Positions 46,705 through 59,700 of a DNA stretch of 64,000 bases are shown here, piece by piece. This DNA comes from Nematostella vectensis (Eukaryota; Cnidaria; Anthozoa; Actiniaria; Edwardsiidae). The stretch's first letter is position 1. Every line of letters starts with the position of its first letter. The position numbers were made by a program, and so were the translations under genes. The notes under the pieces were generated by a model that was not told the origin of the DNA, ran no database searches, and saw only the letters and a list, made by a program, of their open reading frames with translations. Where the stretch lies: the NCBI RefSeq assembly GCF_932526225.1, contig NC_064035.1, positions 2,355,501-2,419,500 on the forward strand, in the 5' to 3' direction.

Positions 46705-49700
46705 GATCAAAAAATGTCACGCATGCGCAGTTGTCAAAGCGCGACTAGCGAAATCGAGCATGGCGGATTTCACAATAGTTTGCCGGAATTTGGCTAATTT
46801 TATGCCGATAAAAGGCAAATTAAAACATAACGAACTAATATTTCCTATGTGATTTAACTAAGAAACGCCTTTGAAGGATTCAAAAGGCAATCTGCTACCG
46901 ATTCGCTGAACATTTTCCGGATTTTCTGCTATCAAAGAGAAGAATGACAGCAACATGGCGCGAAAACAAGCATGAAGACATTGTTTCGTAAAGAAAATCA
47001 TCAAGATCAGCTTAACTGTTCCTATGAGATCACTCTGAAAATAGTTTAACTTCATTTTAACTTCATTACTGACTAGCTACTACGGCTATGGACTTTTTGC
47101 CTCACCTGTTGGTATCAGATTTTGAAGTGAACAGCGGGTGAGATTTCCGGAACCAGTCGAGGTACTGTTGTAATAGGCAATGTCACAAATTTTCTGTATC
47201 GTTATTATTATTAAAATCTCTGACTTAATAAAACCTCTAAGGTCGCCAAAGATATTGACCAGCTTATCTTGTGAAACGAAGATTCGGAAATTTGGGCGAA
47301 CGCAGCTTCTAACTGTTCTTTTCAGAACGGTTGTCTCCCTCCCTCTACTAAACTATTAGTACTTACTTATTGAATAGGAAAAAAAAGATTACTGATATGT
47401 ATATTCAACTTTGGTTGAAGCTAGTTACTTACACAGTAATTCGTGTCATTTTTGTAATTAATGTTTTGTTATAACTATTATTGTGGGGATAATAAAACTC
47501 TTTTATCAACTTTTATTGTTGTTACTGTTAGCTATGTTTTTCTGACCCAGGTTCTTGGTACTTGTGTATTGGTTGGTAAAGTTTAGCTATATCAAGGTCT
47601 ACAGTTCAATTAAATGTCAGTATCACATTCTAGGTATGAGTACTGTTTTGGCCTCTCTTCCCTAGGACCAATGCTTTATGTGGTTAAGATGGACATACTG
47701 GCTCCCAGGTGATACCCCAAGATTTTGGTTTTGGGGGATCAATGCAGAAATAACCCTAAATACCTAAATGGATGTGTCTCATTCCCTTTAAAGATGTCAA
47801 TAGAAAACAAAGCAAAACACTATTATATGAACTCTTTACAATTTACTTATTTTTTAAAAGCATCTATCAACAAACAGGCACACCCATATGATAATTAACC
47901 TGATAATTTGACCCAAAAGGCAAAACAACAACCCACAAATTAAAACACACATTCCCTGAGTTGTTAATTATATTTATAATAGTTCAATCTCAAAAGATTT
48001 GTGGATACCAAAGTCCTAAATGGAATAGCTCAGACCCTCCCCCCAAGTGAACTGGCGAATCCCCATGTCCAGAAGCTTGGTGGCCATATGATCTTTGGGG
48101 TCATTGAGTTTGTAAGTTGCATGGAAAACTGCCAAATCAAACTTCTCATTCAGTGGAAAAATGTAATAATGTTGCTTAAAATTCACTAAAAAAGCTGGAA
48201 AGTTCTTAGTCAAGCAAAGCTTATGACATACAACATTTAAATGAGAATACAGTACCATTGTGTAGTGAATATACCAGATTGTTCTCTGCTACAACTTTTC
48301 TAATCCTTTAGTAATGTTGAGAAACAAATTACAACCATTCTGCTTTTTTATCTATCCCTGTTTTATGATTTCAAGCAAATAACAACACTATTCCTGCCAT
48401 CAACCCCTGTGAAGGTTCCATTGCCAGACAAGAGGGCATTATCTTCAGGCAGGGCAGTCTTCTCGGATAAGGACACTAAACCGGAGGTCCCATCTCTTCA
48501 AGCTGCACTACACTAACCTGAACCGAAGGGACGTAAAAGAACCACTGGGGACGCAATAAACCCTCTGGCAGTGACCACCCCCAGTGACAGTGCTTACTAA
48601 CCGAGGGCCATATGTTAGAAAACTGTATATTCGGTTAAATATGCTACCCTCGATAAACAAAGATTAAACTAAACTAATTATCTGTGAGGAGAGCTTTCAA
48701 TTGTTACTAGTCCTCCTGGCCCTCCATATATGATCAGACTGCAGTAAACCAAGCACCCTGCTAGCAGAGGCCCTTTTCTCTGTATTTCACTGGGCTGGCG
48801 TTCACGGGTATAAACCAAGTAATAAATTTATTATATGACATATTTGCAGTTTAAATTTTCTACAAAAATCAGCTTATACCCCCAGTTATTTTCCTAAAAA
48901 AATGTTTTTATGAGTAAAGATAACCTTTTATTCATACCAGACTGCAAAATGTTCTACTATGTGTAATTGAAAAAAAAAGAATAGCTGTTGTGTAAACCTT
49001 TTCTCACAGAGTGGCATTATTTCAATGGCTGTTAAAATCTGTATTCATTTCATAGAACAATACTAGAATTATTTCTTGTATATATTTCTGTTTCTCTAGG
49101 TTGTTTTACCAAACAAGTACAATATATAACAAATTTATTTAGTTATACTCCAGTTACCCTTGCAATTTAGAAATAGATTTCTTGCATTAGCTAGACCTTG
49201 TAGGTCATCATTACCGGTGATAATACACCAAAGGCCTTATTACCTGCCCCTCCTCACACCAACATTTATTATTTTAAAAGAGCATGAAAACATAGAGCAT
49301 GTAAGCAATACCTTATAAAATGAGACTCCTATTCCCCTCTGGAGCCAATAGTTTTTAACTTACTTGAAAGGAGTAAAAATCATAATAGCATAGCATGTGT
49401 TCATGTCATGTTTAGAGGGCCACTTTATATTACTATCCTTATACTATTAAGTGATACTTTAATCAAAAAAGGTCACATCATCATTTTAAAGTATCTCTGT
49501 GAGCTGGAACAAGATGTAAGGGAGGTTTTACCTGCATGTTAGTCTTAATGGCTTCCCTGCTAACAGATAGAAAGAGAAAGTCCTCTGTTGACACGGAGGG
49601 TGGGCCAGATCTTAGCAGGGGAGTCGGGGATGGTTTGATCCAATAAAATGGGAGGATGGTGCTAAATGTAAGATCTTTGACTTTAGGGGTGGTACACCAT

Positions 49701-50544
49701 CAAAGAAATTTAAATCAATGCTGTATGTTTAGACGTGGTCTTCCAATTCTTTATTCCCTATTACCATCACCCTCTATCCATTGGCTAAATACAGGTGGCT
49801 CCAAACCCCTGGATTTGTCCCCTTATATAGTTATATGGGGCTTACTATAATATAATAGTTGAAACACAAGTGGGTTGAAACACACACATAACCTTTGGAT
49901 ATTGGAATTTACAAAATAAAATGATCAAAGCCGTAACTAAGTACCGAACCCCGTCGCGATTTTTCCAACTGCAAATAATTTCTTTAACATAAAGCTATAG
50001 CCAGCAGAAAAACAGGCATTGTTTGCTCCTTTGAAACTTCACCTCCCGTAATCTTGGGCTCATACGCGCATACAAAGCACAAAAGAACCTATGTTTCCCT
50101 CTTCGTCCGGTATCACTTCTTCAACTTCAAGAACGTCGTATAAATTTTCATATGAACCATAAAAAAATACTATGGCTTAATTTCTTTATCATTTATCTAA
50201 GAGTCTTCTGAAGAATTGGTGAGCTCATCTATGCAGCCAAGACCTTATATTTCGCAATTTCGTGAAGATAACTCAACGAAGGTTAACACGATGCAAACAC
50301 GTGAAAAAGCAATAGATATAAGAGGATTTATTCACTATTGAAAATAACACAGGTACAATCGAAGCTGACCTTACTATTTGTTGTTATCTATAGACTTGAG
50401 GTTTCGAAGCTGAGGGAAATCACACCAATAATATAAGTGTGAGAAGCCTTCAAAGATCCCCATGAGTTTATAAGCTTCGGGCCGCCATTTTGTTTCTTTG
50501 CATTGAATTTCTCTCTATTGCGCATTCGTGACATTTTTTGATCA
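46705..50544. mobile_element. 3.8-kb non-autonomous DNA element with 24-base inverted ends
   Basis: The left end GATCAAAAAATGTCACGCAT + GCGC (46705-46728) matches the reverse complement of the right end near 50521-50544 with one change. GATC may be the target duplication, but it is palindromic, so this is not proof. No transposase is visible. A truncated SINE lies inside. The stretches 46860-48440 and 48670-50500 hold no gene that I can support. Confidence 0.75.
48456..48672 (+). mobile_element. 5'-truncated SINE copy of the same family
   Basis: Shares about 150 bp with 43546-43705 at high identity (cttctcggataaggacacta, acgtaaaagaaccactgggg, agtgacagtgcttactaacc) and then diverges in the tail. 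The tRNA-like head is missing. Confidence 0.85.
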
Positions 50545-50548
50545 TGTC

Positions 50549-50591
50549 GGTCGAGACAAGACAATAAACAGTTGTGTTTACGAATGCTATA
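50549..50591 (+). repeat. truncated 3' LTR end of Gypsy element 1
   Basis: The words ggtcgagaca and acaataaacagttgtgttta, ending cgaatgctata, match the last 40 bases of the 5' LTR (38346-38383). It is directly followed by the GATCG duplication. It lies 170 bp upstream of the next gene's start codon. Confidence 0.82.
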
Positions 50592-50596
50592 GATCG

Positions 50597-50760
50597 TCTT
50601 GAAAGAAAAAATGCTTTTCTTCAGCATATTCTTCTGGGTAGCCTGTGTGTTATAGGTATTGACGCTGACCTTGCACCGTGGTCTCGATAGTCGTTTTGGC
50701 GCCCGATTTGATTTGTGTTTTGGTTCGTCTCCGCTGATTTCTTTATTTTGGTTATCAAAA
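50597..50760 (+). promoter_or_regulatory. promoter of the coiled-coil gene with an E2F-type site
   Basis: The 164 bp before the ATG hold TTTTGGCGCC (50694-50703), a textbook E2F site, in a CpG-containing block. E2F control is typical of S-phase and mitotic genes. The site fits a cell-division role for the gene downstream, but this is inference from one motif. Confidence 0.5.
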
Positions 50761-53700
50761 ATGGATCAGATTGACGACATCGAAAGGTGAACTTATTATT
50801 TTGTAGTACTGCTAAGTGTAAAGCACATATTTATCTGTAATCTTACTTGGCTTGTTCGCCCTCGTTTTGCCTGTGATAATAACTAAAGCATACATAGTGG
50901 TTTATGGATGCGATGCGTTTTGACAGGGTTCTTCGTGACATCTCGAGGGAGGCGCATGTGAAGAGCTTAGATGCCTTCAAGTCAAACGACTTCAAAGGCC
51001 ATTACAAGGCGAAGCTACAAAATGCCGAGGTTATATTTAGTGTTACTTGTTTTGTTTTATTGTTAGTCGCATATTAAGTTAAGAAAGGCTTACTTGTCCA
51101 GTTTCTGTTAACACATTGACAGGCCTTGTACCGGCCTTGAAAAGTACCCACAACCCAAAAAAATCATAAATGCAAAATAAACACAACAAGATGAAGATAC
51201 TCAGGCATCAGTCTAAGGGATAAATGGTCTTTAAGAAACGAATCCAACCAAGGTGATAGCAACTACTCTACTATAAACAAATAATAGCTCAGGTTCTTTG
51301 ACAAATTTCAAATCATACAAGATAAAAAAAACGCAGTGTCTACTTGCACGGTTTCTGGCTGTCTCCAGTTTTCTCGATTTTTAGCCTGAATAACAAGTTT
51401 CTGGCTTTTAAACACTTCCACGATTATTTAGAACAGCCAAGCGACGATTTTTAGCCTGAAAAGCTATGCAACAAGCGGCCCACAAATACCCGGCAAAGTA
51501 TGAACAAAGCGTGAAGTTTGACATTTCATGCATCGTTCATTATGTGCCGAGCATTCACATGTCGCCTTTTGCGAATTTTTTCAAGCCCGAAACCATTGTT
51601 TGACGGCTCTAAATAACGGTGGGAGGTTATTCAAGTCAAAACTTTTTATTTTGGCTTAATGGCAAAAAGAAAAATGGGAAGTGCATCTACTTTTTTCTCC
51701 TTCCACAGCTGTTATGGCGAAAACGAGAAGTGTTGAACCCCACGCTTCGTTCATACTGTGCCGAGCATTTGCGGGTCACTCAATGCACAGCTTTTCAAGC
51801 TAAAAAACATCTCTTGGCTGTTCTTAATAATTGTAGTAGTGTTTCAAAGCCAGAAACTTGTTATTTAGGCTAAAAATCGAGAAAATAGGAGACAGCCATG
51901 CAGCTAGTTTTTTTCCTCCTTTACCTGAAGCCATGCAAGTAGACACAGCGTAAAAAAAAGCAGAATCACCCCTCTCAACAAAACTCTCAAAATACCCACA
52001 AGGGAGAGAGACAGCTCAAGACACAAATAGATACCTTTATACTGATCTTTCAGGTCCATTTCCATGGCCCTCGGGGGGACTAAAAAATGATAATAAAAAG
52101 TGGAAATAACTGCGCTGTCACACCAGAGAATGGCTTAAAAATGAAGTCTTTAAATGAAGCAACCCTTTCTGAAAAAAGAATTCTGTCTTTTTTTTGTAAG
52201 TGCTGAATAAGTTAGTTGCGGTTAATAGTTGCGGTTATTTTGCCACTAAAAGACTGAGAGAGTGCTAGTTTGTCACCCTAGTTTGTAAGAAGTCTTCTTG
52301 TATAGAATACTGTTGACCATGCGAACCCCCAGGGAAGTCCAGTGGGTATATGATTTTCAAAAGTGATATAATTTAGGGTATTACTAGGGATCTTGATTCT
52401 TGATTAACTCAAGACTAAAAATATTTTCTTTGTATAAATGACAAACATCATTTTCATTTCATTTTAGGGATATCTTGACAAACTCAAAACTAATTACACA
52501 GCTTTGGAGACAAAGTCACTTTTTCTGGAAAATCTGGCAAAAGATCCAGAATCCTGGCCGACACTGGATGGAATAGAAGGTAAACCCAGTTATTCAACCT
52601 TCCATCAAAACATATACATATGATGTCATGGCCTGACTGTCATTAACAATCAATGAAAATGAGCTTAAAGCCTTTATTTACCTCTGTAAACACAAATGAC
52701 TGTCATAAAATAACTGACTGTCATAACAATCAGTGATAATAAGCTTAAAGCCTTTATTTACCTCTGAACTCAGATGGTTGGGATTTAAACACAGTGGCTT
52801 TATGTGGACACATTTCTGTTTCTGTATTTCTTTATATTCTCCTTTTCTCCATGACACAATCCACAGATCACTATACAAGTATGAACACTGATGCTCATAT
52901 GGAAATGAAGAATGTCGCTGAGGATCTTGAAGATGAGGTTGAATCAATGGCCAATCAACTCCAGGAAAGTATGCAAACTTTTAATATCATAAAAATGATC
53001 TCTGTTTTTCCTTGTTAAATGCAGCATTCTTTTTCAAACTTTATGAGAAATCTTGCATTTTTCACTCAGAGAAATTGAGAGAGTGCTTCAAGGGAGAGAA
53101 GTTTCATGGAATTTGATTTGCCTGAGTGCCACTCTTGTATGATAGCAGATCTTAGGTGATGAGCAGCAAATGAACCAGTCTATAATTATCTGTATTTGAT
53201 GTTCTTTTAGAGAAAGAGAGGTTGCAAGAACAGCTTGAGTCACTGGAGGCAAAACTGGCATCAGTAAAAGAAAAAGTATGAGAAAACTTTGCCATTACTA
53301 CGCCACCACTGCAAATTAGTCTTGGCATTCTCACTGCCATCAGTTAAATCTGTTGACTCACAACCAGCTAATTTTCAAAATCAACAAATGAACTTGACCA
53401 AATTTTTTCCAACTGGAAAAATATCAGGTATTTACTTCCCTTCTAAGCAGTTCTCCATTGAGGAAAGAATGAATAATGCTGTAAACAGTTGCTAAGCTCT
53501 ACTGCTTTTTATCAGTGTACTGATAAGGAAATGTTTGTAGCTTAAGGCTTTCTGGGATGGCTGCATGGTAATACAAGCAGTCCTAATTGATGAGGATTTT
53601 ACCCTTGTTTTGAGTAAGTTTGTTTGTTTTTCTGTTTTGTTTTTCCAGAAATTAAAGTATGAACTGTTAAAAGAAAAGACTGATCAAGAAAAACTAAGGA

Positions 53701-56700
53701 AGCACGCTAAGGTTATTATCCATAAGGAACGTGTTACACAGGGCTTTTTAAACCACTCTATGTGTTCATTTTTGTTTATACAAGCCAATAGGCCACATGT
53801 CAGCTTAAGAATTCACAAATTCAATCCAAAATAAAACACCAGAGAGTTACAAAAAATAAAATATTTCCAATAAACAAATGAAAGTAAGCCCCTTCTAACA
53901 AAGAAATTTTTTGGCTGATTCATGAACTTTTAAGTTCCTTTTTTGTAGTTGTCTTGTGATTTCTTAATGCAAGTTACCTTTTAGGGTCACAAGTTTTAGG
54001 GTCACAAGTTTGATCTGATATGAATTTGCATCATTTTTTGCATATTTGTTTTTCTCATTCTTTGTTATTTCAGTTTCTTCCAGGCTACTCTATTCTGCTT
54101 AATTTCCACGTGACCACGATTTTCATGAATAAAAAGTATTGTGAGGTTAAAGACTCACGAAAAATAAAGACTGCAAACTTTAATTTCTGCAATTTAATGG
54201 ATATAGAAAAATTGATCACAGAGATTGAAGGTTATATTTAGATCTCCTAGTAAGGACGGAAACCATCAATAATTGCTCCCAAGGAGCATAAATACTTTTC
54301 CATCACTCTAAGACTGACCAGTCTTGTTTTAATATATTGGTCCTGTTTTAGTTGTTGGTAAACATCTTTTTTTTTTGTAAAAACAACCAAAGAAGTTACT
54401 TGAACTTCATATTCCTAAAATAATATCTCAGTCCATTTTCACGAAATGTGCTGAAAAAAGTTTTTTGTGAAATTTAAGACACACAAAAATAAAGAAGAAT
54501 AAGGTCAAATGGTTTGCATTTACTTGGTAGATATTATTGTTAGTGCAAGTGCAGCATTAACATTGTTTCATGAATTAAGTTTAATAATTATCTGTTTTGA
54601 TCTTAATTACTATTTGATTCAGGAAAATATGATAAAGATTCAAAGGGAACAAGAGCAAAAAAAGGTGAATTCCAAGCTTTCGACTAACAAACACCTCACT
54701 ATTGTGACCTGGACTCACACACCTCACTTTTGTGACCTGGACTCACAAACACCTCATTATTGTGACCTTGACTCACAAACACCTCACTATTGTGACTTGG
54801 ACTCACAAACACCTCACTATTGTGACCTGGACTCACAAACACCTCACTATTGTGACCTGTTCTCACAAACACCTCACTATTGTGACCTGGACTCACAAAC
54901 ACCTCACTATTGTGACTTGGACTCACAAACACCTCACTATTGTGGCCTGGACTCACAAACCCCTCACTATTGTGACTTGGACTCACAAACACCTCACTAT
55001 TGTGACCTGTTCTCACAAACACCTCATTATTGTGACCTTGACTCACAAACACCTCACTATTGTGACTTGGACTCACAAACACCTCACTATTGTGACCAGG
55101 ACTCACAAACACCTCACTTTTGTGTCCTGGACTCACAAACACCTCACTATTGTCACCTGGACTCACAAACACCTCACTATTGTGACCTTGACTCACAAAC
55201 AACTCACTATTGTGACCTTGACTCACAAACACCTCACTATTGTGACCTGGACTCACAAACACCTCATTATTGTGACCTGGACTCACAAACACCTCACTAT
55301 TGTGACCAGGACTCAAAAACACCTCACTATTGTGACCTGGACTCACAAACACCTCACTATTGTGACCTGGACTCACAAACACCTCACTATTGTCACCTGG
55401 ACTCACAAACACCTCACTATTGTGACCTGGACTCACAAACACCTCACTATTGTGACTTGGACTCACAAACACCTCACTTCTGGGACCTGGACTCACAAAC
55501 ACCTCACTATTGTGACCTGGAATCACAAACAACTCACTATTGTGACCTGGACTCACAAACACCTCACTATTGTGAGGTGGACTCACAAACACCTCACTAT
55601 TGTGACCTGGACTCACAACCCCTCACTATTGTGACCTGGACTCACAAACACCTCACTATTGTGACTTGGACTCACAAACACCTCACTATTGTGGCCTGGA
55701 CTCACAAACACCTCACTATTGTGACCTGTTCTCACAAACACCTCACTATTGTGACTTGGACTCACAAACACCTCACTATTGTGACCAGGACTCACAAACA
55801 CCTCACTTTTGTGTCCTGGACTCACAAACACCTCACTATTGTGACCTGTTCTCACAAACGCCTCACTATTGTGACCTGGACTCACAAACACCTCACTATT
55901 GTGACCAGGACTCACAAACACCTCACTATTGTGACCAGGACTCACAAACACCTCACTATTGTCACCTGTTCTCACAAACACCTCACTATTGTCACCTGTT
56001 CTCACAAACACCTCACTATTGTGACCTGGACTCACAAACACCTCACTTTTGTGTCCTGGACTCACAAACACCTCACTATTGTGACCTGGACTCACAAACA
56101 CCTCACTATTGTGACTTGGACTCACAAACACCTCACTATTGTGACCAGGACTCACAAACACCTCACTTTTGTGTCCTGGACTCACAAACACCTCACTATT
56201 GTGACCTGGACTCACAAACACCTCACTATTGTGACTTGGACTCACAAACACCTCACTATTGTGACTTGGACTCACAAACACCTCACTATTGTGACCAGGA
56301 CTCACAAACACCTCACTTTTGTGTCCTGGACTCACAAACACCTCACTATTGTGACCTGGACTCACAAACACCTCACTATTGTGACTTGGACTCACAAACA
56401 CCTCACTATTGTCACCTGTTCTCACAAACACCTCACTATTGTGACCTGGACTCACAAACACCTCACTATTGTGACCAGGACTCACAAACACCTCACTTTT
56501 GTGTCCTGGACTCACAAACACCTCACTATTGTGACCTGGACTCACAAACACCTCACTATTGTGACTTGGACTCACAAACACCTCACTATTGTGACTTGGA
56601 CTCACAAACACCTCACTATTGTGGCCTGGACTCACAAACACCTCACTATTGTGACCTGGACTCACAAACACCTCACTATTGTGACCTGGACTCACAAACA

Positions 56701-59700
56701 CCTCACTATTGTGACCTGGACTCACAAACACCTCACTATTGTGACCTGGACTCACAAACACCTCACTATTGTGACCTGTTCTCACAAACACCTCACTATT
56801 GTGACCTGTTCTCACAAACACCTCACTATTGTGACCTGGACTCACAAACACCTCACTATTGTGACCAGGACTCACAAACACCTCACTTTTGTGTCCTGGA
56901 CTCACAAACACCTCACTATTGTGACCTGGACTCACAAACACCTCACTATTGTGACCTGGACTCACAAACACCTCACTATTGTGACTTGGACTCACAAACA
57001 CCTCACTATTGTGGCCTGGACTCACAAACACCTCACTATTGTGACCTGGACTCACAAACACCTCACTATTGTGACCTGGACTCACAAACACCTCACTATT
57101 GTGACCTGTTCTCACAAACACCTCACTATTGTGACCTGTTCTCACAAACACCTCACTATTGTGACCTGGACTCACAAACCCCTTACTATTGTGACCTGGA
57201 CTCACAAACACCTCATTATTGTGACCTGGACTCACAAACACCTCACTATTGTGACCTGGACTCACAAACAACTCACTATTGTGACCTGGACTCACAAACA
57301 CCTCACTATTGTGACCTGGACTCACAAACACCTCACTATTGTGACCTGGACTCACAAACACCTCACTATTGTGACCTGGACTCACAAACACCTCACTTCT
57401 GGGACCTGGACTCACAAACACCTCACTATTGTGACCAGGACTCACAAACACCTCACTATTGTGACCAGGACTCACAAACACCTCACTATTGTGACCTGGA
57501 CTCACAAAGACCTCACTATTGTCACCTGGACTCACAAACACCTCACTATTGTGACCTGGACTCACAAACACCTCACTATTGTGACCTGTTCTCACAAACA
57601 ACTCACTTTTGTGACCTTGACTCTGGACTCCTTTATTTTGTTTATATTGATTATATATGATATAACCTATAATTTGAACCTTAATGAAAGTTTGTGAAAG
57701 TTTTATCACTTATGTGATATGTGTATCACTGTGTACTTCTAGAAACAATCAGATTTTGCCATCAAGCAGTGTAATACAGCCATCCGAAGTCTGGAACAGT
57801 GCCTGGAGATTCTCCGCGGTGAAGTCGAGGTGTGTCGCAAGCAGACAGAGCTGGCTAAATACAAGCTACAAGAAGAAGAGACAAAGACAAACAACCAAGT
57901 TAAAAAGCGAGAGGATCGATATCACTGGTACTGATAGTCTAAAGCATTGTTGTCAACACACAACACCAACTTACAAAACATCTTCCAACATTCTCTTCTT
58001 AATGTTATCTAGCACCACCCAGCTTACCTCAACATCACATCATGGTTAAGGTTTTTCTTAAGCTCTCTCTTGAACAACCCCCCCCTCTCCCAAACTCTGA
58101 CCCCACCTTGATCTTATTCTCTCCTATTCTCTCCCCACATGTGGCGAAAACTGCCAATCATTTATCAAGTTAGTGTAGATCAGGGAACTATACATCATCT
58201 CCTGAGACAGAATTATGCCAACGATGGTCCAATTAATTTCTTTCTTATAGGCTGAATGGAGTGGTAAAGCTGTTGGAGTCGTTACAAGGCCTGGCAGTTC
58301 GTGACATTGGAGATGACATACTTGTGCTGGAGCTAAAACAGCCGAGAGTAGATGATGATTCTCTATTCTTGACGCTCAAGTTCAGACTTTGTCAGCTTAG
58401 CTGTCCGAGTCTCTGTGGTGCTGAGGTGAGCTGGATGGTCCTAGATACCACTATGGAGAGAATTACTTTCCCCAATTACTCCTAATAAGCACCAAATTCA
58501 TCTATTTTGTTAAGTGTGTCTAAAGCTTAGCTTTAGCGTCAACACACTCAATATCTCCATCTAAGAGCCAATACACATTTCATTGACTTGAAATTAAATT
58601 AAATGTGGAGTATTTGTATAGCCCAAATTGCAATGTGAGATGACCAGATTCGCTTCACCGACTGTAGTATTGGGCTACCTGTAGTAGCAGAGGGACTGGG
58701 AGCGAGTAAGATGGCGGACTCCTAGACTGATCGGACTACGACTGTATGGTAGCACCTTAGAGTATCTTAGACACAATAAACGTCATACTACATGGTGTCA
58801 GAAGATGGCAAGCAGCACGCCATTCGTGAAGCCACCCGAAGTATTGGAAATTTCGAGCGGAAATCCAGCGTTTGCTTAGAAAAAATGGGAAGAAAAAATT
58901 CGAAATTTATTTGAAGGCCACTGCCACCTCCACGAAGCCTGACGAAGTCAAGGTGGGTTTACTGCTCAATCATATTGGAGACAAATGCCTAGAAATATAT
59001 AGTAACTTTGTATTTCGCCCTGATCAACCAAACCCAGATGGTGGAGCCCCTATACCGGGCGAAAACCCGGATAATTACAAGACGGTGATAGAGAAGTTTG
59101 ACCAATATTTTACTAAACGAGACCCACAGTTAATGCTCCGCGAGAAGTTCTGGCTCCAGCTCCAACGAGAACAAAATCAGAGTTTTGACTCCTGGGTAGT
59201 CACTGTAAGAGAAAGGGCTGCAGAATGTAAATTCCCACCCGAATTCCTCGAGCAAGCTATAAGGGATAAGCTTACCTTTTCCTGTGTAGATGATAGGTCT
59301 AAATTGAAGTTGTACGATGAAGGGGCAGGGCTTTCACTCGATAAAACAATAACAATCCTCTCGATGAAAGAAGCATCTAGTCGAGAACTACAAGAATCAA
59401 AGACGGCAACAATCGAGAGAGTAGGATTGAGAGCACCTGGAAAAACAGCACCCCAGTATGCACAGCGGTTCGAGACAAAAAGTGAACGGAGACAGCCACC
59501 TGATAGATGCGGATACTGTGGCAGAGACCATCCTCGAGGCAAAATCAACTGTCCAGCAGCTAACGTGCGTTGTGATAAATGCACCAAAGTTGGGCACTTC
59601 GCTGCTGTATGTAGAAGCAAACCGAATACAAGAGTAAGTCAAGTAGAAGATGCACATGAGGGTGAGGTTTTAGAGCATAACCCGACATTCGTGGGACGGG

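Larger units (their letters stand above)
38255..50596 (+). mobile_element. decayed Gypsy (Ty3-like) LTR element with four nested insertions
   Basis: A 5-bp duplication GATCG (38255-38259 and 50592-50596) encloses the whole 12.3-kb block, beginning with a TGTAGTG... LTR and ending with the same LTR terminus (cgaatgctata). Inside, in order: 5' LTR, primer-binding site, gag piece, LINE, reverse transcriptase, SINE, RNase H and integrase, foldback element, integrase end, second DNA element, and a 39-base LTR end. The gag end, protease, most of the 3' LTR and the polypurine tract are missing, so the element cannot move by itself. Confidence 0.85.

Noticed and set aside
54509-57709. Very long reading frames (1062, 698, 664 and about 300 codons) on both strands
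   Set aside because: They are translations of a 30-bp tandem repeat with no stop codon; only exon 54623-54664 is supported.
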